A program made the translations under genes and the position numbers. The notes beneath the pieces are model-generated. The model was not told the origin of the DNA. It saw only the letters and a program-made list of their open reading frames with translations, and ran no database searches. From contig NZ_FWXJ01000004.1 of the NCBI RefSeq assembly GCF_900176405.1, positions 124,001-188,000 of the forward strand: a stretch of 64,000 nucleotides of DNA. The letters run 5' to 3'. This DNA comes from Polynucleobacter kasalickyi (GTDB taxonomy: Bacteria; Pseudomonadota; Gammaproteobacteria; Burkholderiales; Burkholderiaceae). The number at the start of each line of letters is the position of its first letter. Within the stretch, counting starts at the first letter, position 1. Positions 1 through 9,108 of this stretch are shown here, one piece after another.

Positions 1-138
1 GTTGTGGCGAACGGTGCGAGTTGTCGTCATCAAATCCATGACGGCGCAGAGAGGCAAGCATTACATGTAGCAAGAGTATTAGCAATGCATTTAAAAGAAC
101 AGTCTTTTAGTACTTCAGTTTTCTCCATCAACGTATGA
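1..138 (+). CDS. C-terminal end of an FAD-linked oxidase with Fe-S (CCG-type) domain, partial
   Basis: An open frame enters from the left edge and stops at TGA 136-138, leaving 46 residues. The stretch [12 protein letters not shown] followed by a His and a Val-Leu helix resembles the last Cys-rich segment of the large fusions of an FAD-binding oxidase with a heterodisulfide-reductase-like Fe-S domain (D-lactate or glycolate dehydrogenase type). It ends 13 bases before the likely start of the next Bug gene, so the two are probably co-transcribed. Only the tail is visible, so the substrate cannot be given and the family call is tentative. Confidence 0.5.
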   Translation, partial: VVANGASCRHQIHDGAERQALHVARVLAMHLKEQSFSTSVFSINV

Positions 139-151
139 GGTGAGGTTCAGT

Positions 152-1162
152 ATGCAAAGTTTTCAGAAGAAACAAAATTTTAAATTTCTAGTTGGGATAT
201 TTTTGATAGCCGGTTATATGTCATCTCTGGCATTAGCGCAAAACAGTAATCAAGTAGGTGCTTATCCAAATAAGACCATTCATTTGATTGTGGGTTTCGC
301 TCCTGGTGGCGGTACCGATATTGTGGCTCGTGCAATTGCACCAAAGCTTGGGGAAATTTTAGGTCAAACTGTGATTGTAGAAAACAAATCTGGAGCGGCT
401 GGCACTATCGCAGCAGACTTCATCGCAAAAAGTCCAGCGGATGGTTATAACTTGTTAATGGGGCATTCGAATTCGAATGCAATCGCACCGTTTGTTTTAA
501 ATAAGGTACCTTACAACCCTGCGACCGATTTTTCAGCGATTACCTACCTTGGTTATGTGCCCAATATATTAGCGATTAACCCAGCAACACCAGCGAATAC
601 GGTGAATGAATTAATTAATATTGCCAAAACGAAACCAGGCGAAATGACCTATGGCTCCTCCGGTATCGGCAGCACGCAACATTTGGCAGGTGCACTATTC
701 GGTAAAATTGCGAATATTGATATTCGTCATGTTCCTTATAAAGGCAGTGGACAGGCGATTATTGATTTGATGGCTAATCAGATCTCTATGAATTTTGATA
801 CGATGCCGCCCTTATTGGAGCAAATCAAAGGTGGTAAGTTAAAGGCTTTGGCCATTTCAACACCGAATCGATTGGCCATCTTACCTAACTTGCCAACTTT
901 TAATGAGGTAGGTATTCAGGGATTTGATGTAACCAATTGGTATGCGATCATGGGGCCTAAAAATATGTCCCCAGCGTTAATCGATAAAATCAATAAGGCG
1001 GTCAAGCAAGTCATGAATGACAGCAGCATTAAAGTCACCTTAGATTCTCAGGGACTGCAAACGACCGGGCCTAATACCCCAGCCGAATTTTCTGCTTTTA
1101 TTAAACTGGAGTTAGATAAGTACCAGAAGATGGTCAAAGAACTCAACATTAAAACAGACTGA
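152..1162 (+). CDS. Bug-family periplasmic solute-binding receptor (TctC-like)
   Basis: Bug proteins are periplasmic binding proteins of tripartite tricarboxylate transporters. They bind carboxylates, amides and similar small molecules. This one has an N-terminal signal peptide ending near ALAQN, then the family signature [20 protein letters not shown] around residues 40-60 and the usual [10 protein letters not shown] loop. It ends in the typical KMVKELNIK segment. A GTG at 140 is also in frame, but GAGGTGAGG at 137-145 places the ribosome site correctly for ATG 152. It sits between an oxidase tail and a hydroxyacid dehydrogenase, so a hydroxycarboxylate ligand is plausible but unproven. No TctA/TctB genes are nearby. 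Confidence 0.92.
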   Translation: MQSFQKKQNFKFLVGIFLIAGYMSSLALAQNSNQVGAYPNKTIHLIVGFAPGGGTDIVARAIAPKLGEILGQTVIVENKSGAAGTIAADFIAKSPADGYNLLMGHSNSNAIAPFVLNKVPYNPATDFSAITYLGYVPNILAINPATPANTVNELINIAKTKPGEMTYGSSGIGSTQHLAGALFGKIANIDIRHVPYKGSGQAIIDLMANQISMNFDTMPPLLEQIKGGKLKALAISTPNRLAILPNLPTFNEVGIQGFDVTNWYAIMGPKNMSPALIDKINKAVKQVMNDSSIKVTLDSQGLQTTGPNTPAEFSAFIKLELDKYQKMVKELNIKTD

Positions 1163-1199
1163 AAAAATTTCACAATTCATTACAAAATCGGAGACATGG

Positions 1200-2090
1200 A
1201 TGACAACGCATGCAAAAATAGGCTTTATTGGGTTAGGCATTATGGGAGGTGCCATTTCGAATAATTTATTGAAAGCAGGTCACCAAGTGATTGGTTATGA
1301 TGTCTCTCCCAGCGCTATCGAGCAGTTTGTGGCAAACGGTGGTCAGATTGCAAAGTCCCCATTAGAAGTTGCTAATGCAACCCCTTTTATCTTTACTTCT
1401 TTACCCACCGAGAAAGTGGTGAGAGAGGTATTTACTGGCAAAGAGGGTATTTGTCATAGTGAGTTACCCAATGTGGTGATGGAACTCAGTACGATGCCTT
1501 TGACATTAAAAATGGATATGTTTGCAGCGATGCAAGACGTGAATAAGTTTTTTATGGACTGTCCGGTAAGTGGGACGGGCGCTCAAGCTATCACTGGAGA
1601 TTTAATTGTGTTTGCCAGTGGTCACAAAGAGGCATTCGAAAGTGTGAAAGATGTTTTCCCTAGTATGTCGAAGTCGAATTACTATTTGGGCGAGTGTGGC
1701 AATGGTTCGAAAATGAAATATTTAGCTAATTTGTTGGTAGGGATTCACAATGCTGCTGCGGGTGAGGTTTTTGCTTTAGCTGGTAAAGCGGGGATGAATT
1801 TAGATGATGTCTATGAAGTCCTCAAAGATAGCGCTGGTGGATCAAAAATGTTTGCCATTCGTGGGCCATTGATGGTGAATGATCAATATGATCAGATCAC
1901 CGCGACAGTCAATACTTTCATGAAAGACCTGTCGATTATTTCAAAATTTGCGGCAGACCTAAATTGTCCTACCCCATTATTTGATACCACCCACCAACTG
2001 TATTATTCAAGCTTAAATCAAGGTTATGGTGAGGCTGATACGGCAGTTGTTTGTAAAGTACTCGAGCAAATGGCCGGGGTCAAACGTTGA
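1200..2090 (+). CDS. NAD(P)-dependent 3-hydroxyisobutyrate-dehydrogenase-family oxidoreductase
   Basis: A 296-residue beta-hydroxyacid dehydrogenase, the normal family length (3-hydroxyisobutyrate dehydrogenase, tartronate semialdehyde reductase). The Rossmann motif IGFIGLGIMGGAISNNLL lies at residues 7-24. The substrate-site segment DCPVSGTG is near residue 120. The catalytic Lys is in GNGSKMKYLANLL near residue 175. It probably interconverts a 3-hydroxyacid and a semialdehyde in the cytoplasm. GGAG at 1190-1193 supports ATG 1200. It lies 37 bases after the Bug gene and is likely in the same operon. The family is certain; the substrate is unknown. Confidence 0.88.
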   Translation: MTTHAKIGFIGLGIMGGAISNNLLKAGHQVIGYDVSPSAIEQFVANGGQIAKSPLEVANATPFIFTSLPTEKVVREVFTGKEGICHSELPNVVMELSTMPLTLKMDMFAAMQDVNKFFMDCPVSGTGAQAITGDLIVFASGHKEAFESVKDVFPSMSKSNYYLGECGNGSKMKYLANLLVGIHNAAAGEVFALAGKAGMNLDDVYEVLKDSAGGSKMFAIRGPLMVNDQYDQITATVNTFMKDLSIISKFAADLNCPTPLFDTTHQLYYSSLNQGYGEADTAVVCKVLEQMAGVKR

Positions 2091-2127
2091 CATCCTCCCC
2101 GCTCTGAACGACGAGGTTTTCCGCACG
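2088..2127. mobile_element. Possible remnant end of an IS200/IS605-type element
   Basis: Directly after the dehydrogenase stop, the sequence GACATCCTCCCCGC, then a short spacer, then ACGAGGTTTTCC resembles the hairpin ends of IS200/IS605 (IS1341-like) elements, which typically read GACATCCTCCCCGCCC-loop-GGGCGAGG. The stem is decayed here, and no tnpA or tnpB remains around it. The similarity rests on memory of the consensus. Confidence 0.3.
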
Positions 2128-2139
2128 ATTAGATTAACA

Positions 2140-2166
2140 AATGGGCTTTGCTCTGCAAAGCCCATT
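2140..2166. terminator. Bidirectional intrinsic terminator between convergent genes
   Basis: AATGGGCTTTG (2140-2150) and CAAAGCCCATT (2156-2166) form a perfect 11-bp stem with a 5-base loop, followed by TCTTT. It lies between the plus-strand dehydrogenase and the minus-strand oxygenase and could serve both. Confidence 0.8.
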
Positions 2167-2185
2167 CTTTATGAACTAACTTGGT

Positions 2186-3220
2186 TTATGCAGCTGCTTC
2201 GTCCTCTGGTGCAGTAATACTGCCATAGTGGGTATAGGTATTTTTCATATACCACTGAAAATACGACCAATAGCTCTGTTCTGGATAGAGTGGTGGATTG
2301 TCGGTGCTTTGACACGTTGGCAAACAAGATGCTACGGCATCTAAGCTAGTATTAATGAAACAGGCAAAAGAGTACCGGTCATTGTTTTTAGGCGGTAGTA
2401 CGCGATGTGGCGTTGCTCGAAAGCGATTATTGGTCCAACGTGATAAAAATAAGCCGGTATTAACAATAATGGCTCCTTCTGGTACAACGGGCCAAAACCA
2501 TTGACTATGCTCATCTAGTACTTGTAAACCTTGTTCAAGCGCGGGTGGCAAAAAGGTCATAAAGCCAGTATCTGCATGGGCACCTAAGCCAAACTCTTGG
2601 TGTTCTACGAATGCAGTTTTTGGATATTTAGCAATTCGAAAGTAGCTATAAGGTTCCTCAAAATAAGGTAAGAAGAAATTTTCTGGAAGCTCTAATGACT
2701 TGGCCCATACCGGCAGAAGTTTTAAACCTAGTGATTGGACCGTACTCATATATTTTTCTACGGTTGTCTGAAAACTAGGTAGTTTTTCTGGCCATCGGTT
2801 TCTTGAATAAAACTGCTTCCCAGCTAATACTTCAGGATGGTCTTCAGCATAATCCGTAGCGACCACCATACATTCGACGGAGTCTAATTTGGTATGTGTT
2901 TCATAACTTGAATGTTTTAGGATGGTAGCTCTTGATGGGACATACCCCCTTTGATGATCCGTGACTTTAATTTTTAATTTCTCTTCATCATCCAAAGCAT
3001 GAAAAGCGCGGGTAGCTGCTTCCATTTCAGCAATTAATGCATCAGAGATTCCATGATTAATTACACACAAGAAGCCTAGTTTTTCACAGACCTCTCGCCA
3101 CTCTGCACTTAACTGTTCAAGGGCACCAGGATCACCTCTTAAATACGGCCCCAAATCAATTACTGGCAGTGCTCTGCGTGGCATCTCGGCATCACGCGCA
3201 TCGATTGCAGGTGAGTTCAT
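2186..3220 (-). CDS. 2-oxoglutarate/Fe(II)-dependent oxygenase, isopenicillin N synthase-like
   Basis: 344 residues with the DIOX_N region (LPVIDLGPYL near residue 20; CEKLGFLCVINHGIS near 45-60) and a C-terminal jelly-roll core. The iron site is visible: H and D in GLGAHADTGFMTF, then the distal His in RATPHRVLPP. The Arg that binds 2-oxoglutarate is in NDRYSFACF. Such enzymes hydroxylate or oxidise small organic substrates in the cytoplasm. AGGAGAC just upstream supports ATG 3220. It is the distal gene after the GMC dehydrogenase pair on the same strand, with a gap of about 90 bases, so it may process that product. Confidence 0.88.
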   Translation of the reverse strand: MNSPAIDARDAEMPRRALPVIDLGPYLRGDPGALEQLSAEWREVCEKLGFLCVINHGISDALIAEMEAATRAFHALDDEEKLKIKVTDHQRGYVPSRATILKHSSYETHTKLDSVECMVVATDYAEDHPEVLAGKQFYSRNRWPEKLPSFQTTVEKYMSTVQSLGLKLLPVWAKSLELPENFFLPYFEEPYSYFRIAKYPKTAFVEHQEFGLGAHADTGFMTFLPPALEQGLQVLDEHSQWFWPVVPEGAIIVNTGLFLSRWTNNRFRATPHRVLPPKNNDRYSFACFINTSLDAVASCLPTCQSTDNPPLYPEQSYWSYFQWYMKNTYTHYGSITAPEDEAAA

Positions 3221-3311
3221 TATGTTTTGTCTCCTATTTTTTATTTTTAAAATACCATACCTTTAGTGAACTTGTAATAGGGATCTTTCACTAAAGGGCT
3301 TTCCAATGGAT

Positions 3312-5084
3312 CTAGGTGATTAATTTCCCAGGGTTTTTTTGATAGATTGTTTTAATGAGATCTGCAGTTCGATACGATAACGCACCCAATAAACCAGTTG
3401 GGTTATAGGCGGAGTTATGTGGAAATACGGATGAACCCAGAATGAATAAATTGTGTAGATCCCAACTTTGGCAATGTTTATTGACGACGCTATTCGATGG
3501 ATCTGTGCCCATAATAGTACCTCCCGTATTATGGGTAGATTGATAAACTGCTGCGTTCCATGGGGTTACTCTAGGTGCTGGCTTTGTCATGTGAGTTGGA
3601 TTTAATGACTTACCAATTTGATCGATGATACCTGCAGCAAAAGTAGAAATCTTATGTTCATTCGGTTTGTAATCAAATGTCATCCGCATGAGGGGAGTGC
3701 CAGCAGAATTTTTATAGGTGGAGTCTAAGTCAAGATAGTTATAGCGGTTCGGCATCACACTGCCATTCGCAGCAATCCGCATCGTTTTTTGATACCAAGT
3801 CGCCATAGATTCTTTCCAAGCAGATCCCCAACTTGGTGTACCTGGTGGCGTTGGATGGTACTCGAGTGGGCGACCATTAAAGAAGCCTCCCCAAATGGTC
3901 GCTCCACCGACGAAATTTTGTGGGGTGCGATCGAAGTCCCAATTAGCATGAAAGTCATCCATGACTGTAATCAGTCCACCAGCAGACATAAATGGATTAA
4001 AGATTTTATCTTTAAAAAATAGGTTCGCATTTGCGCCAGTTTGATAGGCGTAGTTTTTACCAATTAAGCCTTTTTGAGTAACTGGATCATACACTTGACC
4101 GATTCCAGAGGTCAGCATGAGTTGCGTGTTATTCAAACCAAAAGCTGCCAATATAACGATTTTCGCCGCTTGAAAACACTCTTCGCCGGTGACGGTATTG
4201 AGATAGCTGACACCCGTGGCGTTCTTCTTATCTTTACTCATCACCACTTTAGTCACCCAACTATTGGTGCGTAACTCGAAAGAAGGTTGACGCAATGCGA
4301 CCGGTATCACCGTATTTAAAGGAGAACCTTTAGCATTGGATTCACAACCAAATTTTTCACAAAAGCCACAGTATTGGCATTGACCAAATTGAATCCCATC
4401 TGGGTTTTTATAGGCGGCTGAGGCATTGGCAGTGGCAATCGGAAAAGGGTTGTAGCCTAAATCTTTGGCGGCCTTTGTAAACAAATCACAGGCTAAACTT
4501 TGTTTGAGTGGGGGCAGTGGGTACTGATTTTTTCTTGGCGCCTCAAAGGGATTTCCCTCTTTTTTTAATTGACCATTGAGATTTCCTGCAACGCCTGAAA
4601 CCCCAGCAATTTTTTCAAAACGATCATAATACGGTTCTAATTCAGCGTAGGTAATGCCCCAGTCTTGAATTGTCATATCTTCTGGGATGAATTTTTTTCC
4701 GTAGCGTTCAACATAGTTCGATTTGATCTTGAACTCCATATCCGTCCAACGCCATGTCTGACCATTCCAGTGCACACCTGATCCACCTAAGCCATCTCCG
4801 GGAATAAATGAACCATATTTACGCATCGGCAAAGCCATTTGTGTAATGGTATTTCGAACTGTCCAAGTTTCTTTTTTGAGGTTTTGTGCAAGACCAGTTC
4901 TCGCATGATATTCCAGTTCATCTCGAATATGAGGTACGGAAAAGTCGTTTTCCACTGTTCGATTGGCGCCACGTTCAAGGCCTACTACTTTCATACCTGA
5001 CTCAGAAAGCTCTTTGGCGAGAATGCCACCACACCAGCCCATACCAACAATCACTACATCCACTTCTGCAAAATTTTTAGCCAT
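3312..5084 (-). CDS. GMC-family FAD dehydrogenase, gluconate 2-dehydrogenase-like large subunit
   Basis: 590 residues. The FAD motif VVIVGMGWCGGILAKELSES is at residues 10-29. A Cys-rich stretch CQYCGFCEKFGC near residue 240 resembles the Fe-S ligand segment of FAD glucose/gluconate-type dehydrogenases. The C-terminal active-site block STHNTGGTIMG, then a Pro-His-Asn in SVFPHNSAYNPTG, is GMC-like. No signal peptide is seen. In this family the large subunit is exported together with the Tat-bearing small subunit, which lies 15 bases upstream (5100-5840). It probably oxidises a sugar, sugar acid or polyol in the periplasm and passes electrons to a cytochrome c. It is a paralogue of 50847-52619. 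Confidence 0.9.
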   Translation of the reverse strand: MAKNFAEVDVVIVGMGWCGGILAKELSESGMKVVGLERGANRTVENDFSVPHIRDELEYHARTGLAQNLKKETWTVRNTITQMALPMRKYGSFIPGDGLGGSGVHWNGQTWRWTDMEFKIKSNYVERYGKKFIPEDMTIQDWGITYAELEPYYDRFEKIAGVSGVAGNLNGQLKKEGNPFEAPRKNQYPLPPLKQSLACDLFTKAAKDLGYNPFPIATANASAAYKNPDGIQFGQCQYCGFCEKFGCESNAKGSPLNTVIPVALRQPSFELRTNSWVTKVVMSKDKKNATGVSYLNTVTGEECFQAAKIVILAAFGLNNTQLMLTSGIGQVYDPVTQKGLIGKNYAYQTGANANLFFKDKIFNPFMSAGGLITVMDDFHANWDFDRTPQNFVGGATIWGGFFNGRPLEYHPTPPGTPSWGSAWKESMATWYQKTMRIAANGSVMPNRYNYLDLDSTYKNSAGTPLMRMTFDYKPNEHKISTFAAGIIDQIGKSLNPTHMTKPAPRVTPWNAAVYQSTHNTGGTIMGTDPSNSVVNKHCQSWDLHNLFILGSSVFPHNSAYNPTGLLGALSYRTADLIKTIYQKNPGKLIT

Positions 5085-5099
5085 CTCAAATCCTTCGAA

Positions 5100-5840
5100 T
5101 TAACTGATATCAGAAATACTTAAAGTATTTGAGACAAATGGTTTGTTTTTATAGGTTTCAATATTAATGGCATGGGTCGCAATCACACCAGGGAAGCCAA
5201 GCATACGCCAACTGGCTTTGTTCGCATTGCCACCATAAATTGGGTCACAAAAGAAACCTTCATTGACCGTTTGATATAACAAGTCAAAAAATGTTTTACC
5301 TGATAAACCATTTTCAAAGGTAATCTGAGCAGATTGTAGTTTCTTTAATAATTCTTCTTTGGTGTTTTTGGGTAATAAATGGAAAGTATTTTGGTGATTT
5401 TTTACACAATATAAGTTCATTTGTTCGATGCCAAGGCGAGCTAACTCGGCTGGCGTCATAGGCAATTGGTAGCCCTGAAAGGCTGTTCCAGCCTGCCAAG
5501 GGCCATTGAGATACAGTCGATCACCTTTACCCCAGCCATCATTCAGCGCTCTATCCATAAATATATTCACTCCCAAATCACTACCCTTGGGACTATATTG
5601 ATCCGCCGGAATCATATGATCTACCAATGCTTCGACAAATTCTTGTTCTGCAGGGGTAAAGAAAACATAACCTTTACTTACTGACGGCTCGGCTGCTGGC
5701 TTGGTGGGTTGGGAATTATTATTCTGTGCACTTACTGCCATTGAACTACCAATCGCTACAGAGCCGATTGCTGACTTTAGTAAAGTTCTTCGGTTTAATT
5801 GAAAGCCTTGGCCTGTATCAGCCTCTTTTGAATTACTCAT
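5100..5840 (-). CDS. Gluconate 2-dehydrogenase subunit 3-like protein with Tat signal
   Basis: A 246-residue small subunit that escorts the GMC catalytic subunit through the Tat system. The twin-arginine motif NRRTLLKSAIGSVAIG lies near residues 17-32, followed by a hydrophobic stretch and an Ala-rich cleavage region. Conserved subunit-3 features include FFTPAEQEFVEALVDHMIPAD near residue 60 and FFDLLYQTVNEGFFCDPIYGG near residue 185. It is the first gene of a minus-strand cluster with the large subunit. Unlike the paralogous cluster at 50.8-53.7 kb, no cytochrome c gene lies upstream; the LysR gene follows instead. Confidence 0.88.
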   Translation of the reverse strand: MSNSKEADTGQGFQLNRRTLLKSAIGSVAIGSSMAVSAQNNNSQPTKPAAEPSVSKGYVFFTPAEQEFVEALVDHMIPADQYSPKGSDLGVNIFMDRALNDGWGKGDRLYLNGPWQAGTAFQGYQLPMTPAELARLGIEQMNLYCVKNHQNTFHLLPKNTKEELLKKLQSAQITFENGLSGKTFFDLLYQTVNEGFFCDPIYGGNANKASWRMLGFPGVIATHAINIETYKNKPFVSNTLSISDIS

Positions 5841-5981
5841 ATATTGCCCCTTTTTTAATACTTATTTTTTTAATATTTTAAACAAGTCTAAACCATGTAG
5901 ATTAAACGAGGCTTTTGTTTCCGCAATGCCCCACTTCAATGAGCAAGAATGAAAACGCTAGAAACACCTATTTAGGTGTTT

Positions 5982-6881
5982 TTAATGGTTTTGTAGCTGT
6001 TCTGAATTTTCGAGGAGTTGATCCCAAAGCGCTTTTGCCGCAAAGGATAGGCTACGATTCCGTTTTTTTACGAAATAAATGGGCCTAATCATCGATGGGT
6101 CGCGAAAGGGAATCGCGATAATCTCTGGCCGATTACACAATGTAATCGCTGACTCTGGAACAATACTAATACCAAAACCATTGGCAACTAATCCAGCTAC
6201 CGAATTTATTTGAGACACCTCAAAACCACTGTCATGAATCCCAATATCTTTAAACAAAACGTTTAATTTTTGTCTGATACTACCAGTTTTTGAGGTGAAA
6301 ATAAAAGAACGGTTTTTGAGATCTTCAATCTGGATTGAAGAGTTCGTAGCTAGGGGGTCTGAAATATGGCAAAGTAAAAAGAGTCGTTCATTGATAAATA
6401 AAGTTTTTTCGAAGTCAATTTCATACTTAAGGTGGGCGACAAAACCAAAATCCACTTCCCCAGCCGATATTAATGCTAAGCAGTCATCTGCCACAACATC
6501 GTGTAATTTCAGAACAATCCCTGGAAATTGAACTCTAAACTCTGCTAGTTGTTTCGGTAGCAAAGAGGCTACTAGGGAAGGAGGAGCACCAATGGCAACT
6601 TTGCCGGCGTTTTTAGCAGACCGAAACTGTACTTCATGAACTATCTGCGCCATTTCATTGGCAATCCGGTGGGCTCCGATAGAAAAGATCTTGCCTTCGG
6701 GGGTGAGTGAGACATTTCTGGTGTTCCGGTCAAATAATTTCACGCCAATTTTTTCTTCGAGTCGGCTAATCATTTGACTAAATGCCGAGGCTGAGACATT
6801 ACAACGTTCGGCTGCAAGAGAAAAACGTTGCGTTTCCTCTAGAGCTAAAAAGGCATCTACTAACCGACCAGAAAGATTCAT
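5982..6881 (-). CDS. LysR-family transcriptional regulator
   Basis: 299 residues, normal for the family. An N-terminal winged helix-turn-helix at residues 10-65 (FSLAAERCNVSASAFSQM, then KLFDRNTRNVSLTPEG) is followed by a substrate-binding co-inducer domain (GKVAIGAPPSLVASLLP near residue 95). It lies head to head with the AtuA-like gene at 6964, with an AT-rich palindrome in the 82-base gap, the classic LysR layout. It most likely controls that gene and itself. The GMC cluster downstream on the same strand starts 141 bases away and may also be a target. Confidence 0.92.
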   Translation of the reverse strand: MNLSGRLVDAFLALEETQRFSLAAERCNVSASAFSQMISRLEEKIGVKLFDRNTRNVSLTPEGKIFSIGAHRIANEMAQIVHEVQFRSAKNAGKVAIGAPPSLVASLLPKQLAEFRVQFPGIVLKLHDVVADDCLALISAGEVDFGFVAHLKYEIDFEKTLFINERLFLLCHISDPLATNSSIQIEDLKNRSFIFTSKTGSIRQKLNVLFKDIGIHDSGFEVSQINSVAGLVANGFGISIVPESAITLCNRPEIIAIPFRDPSMIRPIYFVKKRNRSLSFAAKALWDQLLENSEQLQNH

Positions 6882-6892
6882 AAGTAAAACTT

Positions 6893-6930
6893 CATAATTA
6901 TTAAGTTAAATTAAGTTTACATTAATTATG
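6893..6930. promoter_or_regulatory. AT-rich inverted repeat in the LysR/AtuA-like divergent promoter
   Basis: CATAATTA (6893-6900) and TAATTATG (6923-6930) are perfect 8-base arms about 30 bases apart, centred in the intergenic region between the divergent genes. LysR proteins usually bind such dyads upstream of the target gene. Given the high AT content, chance occurrence cannot be excluded. Confidence 0.4.
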
Positions 6931-6963
6931 TCGTAGTTCAAAATTTGGTTTTGGAGGGATTGA

Positions 6964-7902
6964 TTGCAAAACTTTAATATTTCTTATGCCCAGAGTTTTT
7001 TCGGTGATCAGATTGATACTGTGATTCGAACTGTGGACTGTATGATCAAGCGGCGTTTGCCAGGTGCAATCGTTTTTGAAAACTTAGTGATGCCTGGTAA
7101 TCACTCCTCCCATTCGGATTTTTTGAATCAACTAGGATCGGCTGCAATTCTGAATCAAGCAACTGGTAAATTGATTACAAAGTGCCTAGAAAATCATCTC
7201 CTGATCATCTGTAATTATGGCGAAAACTTTCCGGAGGTATTAGCGCAATCGATCATCAAATTTGCCATGGAGTTAGGGTTATCTTCGCCAAAGATTATGA
7301 TTGACAGCGATAAAATCTTGCCAAGACACGGTTTCCCTGGAGTTCCTTTTTATCGCTTTGATCATCAGCATCATGCTACTTCTATCTTTTATAAAAACTT
7401 CCAAAATGGGCGAGATATTGCGGATGGTATTCAGTCTGGTGCGCAGATTCTGTTTACCAAAAATTTATCCTATTCATCACTGATTTTGGGAACCTCTATG
7501 GCGCATTTTGATTGGTCTGAGATGGATCAAAACCAATTGGCGAGCGCATCGATTATTGGCTCGATATTGGAATCTGATGGGCAATCAGAACACTTCTCGA
7601 CGAGGATGGAAAACTTCGATAAATCTTTAACAGAGAAGTCAAAAACATTCGCAATCGCAGAATTTTCTGACGATGGTAGCTGTGTAATTTCTAAGTCTGA
7701 TGCAGCAAAAGGTTTTTTAAATAACTTCATTGTGAAAAAGTTATATGAAATTGAAGAGCCCCATGCTCTGATTACGCAAGACATCATAGCGGATATTTGT
7801 AAACTAGTTGTTGAAGATCTAGGTGAAAACCAAGTGAGAATAAGGGGTGTTGTCGGTCATCCCTTGAGAACGATTCAATATCTCGATGATGTGGCGCTCT
7901 AA
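6964..7902 (+). CDS. Shortened, diverged AtuA-family (DUF1446) protein
   Basis: 312 residues. Comparison by eye with the full-length AtuA protein at 35325-36680 shows collinear blocks: LIICNYGENFPEVLAQ matches RIITNMGAANPESAA, GIQSGAQILFTKNLSYSSL matches ALETDAQIIITGRVADPSL, and EEPHALITQDIIADI matches HDPKHYITPDCILDV. The homology ends near residue 300, so roughly the last 130 residues of the family and part of the middle are missing, and many Gly-rich and charged consensus positions are changed. The start is TTG, supported by GGAGGG at 6953-6958 with a 5-base spacer. The frame has no internal stop, so it is probably expressed. AtuA proteins work in acyclic terpene or acyl-CoA catabolism; the role here is unknown. 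Confidence 0.65.
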   Translation: MQNFNISYAQSFFGDQIDTVIRTVDCMIKRRLPGAIVFENLVMPGNHSSHSDFLNQLGSAAILNQATGKLITKCLENHLLIICNYGENFPEVLAQSIIKFAMELGLSSPKIMIDSDKILPRHGFPGVPFYRFDHQHHATSIFYKNFQNGRDIADGIQSGAQILFTKNLSYSSLILGTSMAHFDWSEMDQNQLASASIIGSILESDGQSEHFSTRMENFDKSLTEKSKTFAIAEFSDDGSCVISKSDAAKGFLNNFIVKKLYEIEEPHALITQDIIADICKLVVEDLGENQVRIRGVVGHPLRTIQYLDDVAL

Positions 7903-8075
7903 GGCATCTACTGTCAGTCTTCTTTAAAGATACAATCGGCATCCCTCCCTAGTAGAGGCATTCGTAGCTTGCACAACTATATATTGAGTATTTTTTTGCT
8001 CAGTTCTCGTTTAATGGCGATTGCGACCGTGATTCAGTTATCATTATAAAAAATACAAATAATTGGGGACATCGT

Positions 8076-9086
8076 ATGAAAATAAATGATTTTCAGTATC
8101 GTTTATGGAAAAAATCTTTTCGCCTATTCAACATTCTTACTTGCGTCATTGGTCTTTTGCCAATAGCCGCATATAGTCAATCCACTTCTTTTCCACAAAA
8201 ACCCATTACTCTGATTGTCCCTTATACCGCAGGGGGTGGAGTTGATTCGATTGCCAGATTGATTGTCCCCTTGTTATCTGAAAGATTAGGACAAAGAGTC
8301 GTGATTGAAAATAAGCCAGGTGTGTCTGGCATGGTTGGGGCGCAATATGTAGCAAAAGCGAATCCAGACGGTTATACGCTACTTGCTGGTAATACGACCA
8401 CGAATGCGACGAATTATTACTTAACGAAAAGTTCTGGATATCACCCCATTAAAGATTTTGTGCCTCTTTCTTTATGGGATAGAGGTCCAACGGTATTAGT
8501 CGTACCGATGAATAGCCGTTTTCAGACTGTAAATGATGTGATTAAAGAATTAAAGAGTAAGCCAGGTAGTCTTAATTACGGATCCAGTGGTTTAGGTAGC
8601 GCGCATCATTTGTCCGCTGAGGTCTTTATGCATCTTACGGGGACATCGATGCAACACGTACCTTATAAGGGGGGGCCTGGTGTCATGGCGGATCTCATTG
8701 GTGGCCAATTAGATTTGGCGTTTGAAGTGGTGCCAGTTGCTAGCCCGTTTATTAAGAGTGGCAGGCTCAGAGCTCTGGGCGTAAGCAGTAAAGCAGAAAT
8801 TCCCGCATTACCAGGTGTAAAACCGATTGCCGATATTGCAGTGCCTGGCTTTCAAATGGAAACTTGGCAAGGTGCTTTTGCTCCTGCTGGAACTCCTTTG
8901 GAAATTACCGAAAAATTAGGGAAAGAATTTGCTGCGGTGATTCAAAACCCACAAGTTCAACAAAAAATGCAAGAGCTAGGCCTCATTCCAGATTATCGCC
9001 ATAACAATGAATTCAAAGAATTCTTGCAAGCGGATTTTGCAATGTGGGGTAAGTTAGTTAAAGATGCCAACATCAAAGCAGAATAG
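8076..9086 (+). CDS. Bug-family solute-binding receptor
   Basis: 336 residues. A signal peptide runs to about residue 30 (IAAYSQS). The binding-loop signature is LIVPYTAGGGVDSIAR and the NKPGVSG loop is intact. It is the first gene of a cluster with an enolase-superfamily enzyme 22 bases downstream, then a quinoprotein and a cytochrome c. That context suggests it imports or senses a hydroxy- or sugar acid handled by those enzymes. GGGGACATCGT just before ATG 8076 is the ribosome site region. Confidence 0.92.
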   Translation: MKINDFQYRLWKKSFRLFNILTCVIGLLPIAAYSQSTSFPQKPITLIVPYTAGGGVDSIARLIVPLLSERLGQRVVIENKPGVSGMVGAQYVAKANPDGYTLLAGNTTTNATNYYLTKSSGYHPIKDFVPLSLWDRGPTVLVVPMNSRFQTVNDVIKELKSKPGSLNYGSSGLGSAHHLSAEVFMHLTGTSMQHVPYKGGPGVMADLIGGQLDLAFEVVPVASPFIKSGRLRALGVSSKAEIPALPGVKPIADIAVPGFQMETWQGAFAPAGTPLEITEKLGKEFAAVIQNPQVQQKMQELGLIPDYRHNNEFKEFLQADFAMWGKLVKDANIKAE

Positions 9087-9108
9087 TTCAACCTATTAAG
9101 GGATCGTT

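Noticed and set aside
2026-2217. Short plus-strand open frame of 63 codons across the dehydrogenase end
   Set aside because: It overlaps a well-supported gene in another frame, the terminator hairpin and the end of the convergent oxygenase gene, and has no family features.
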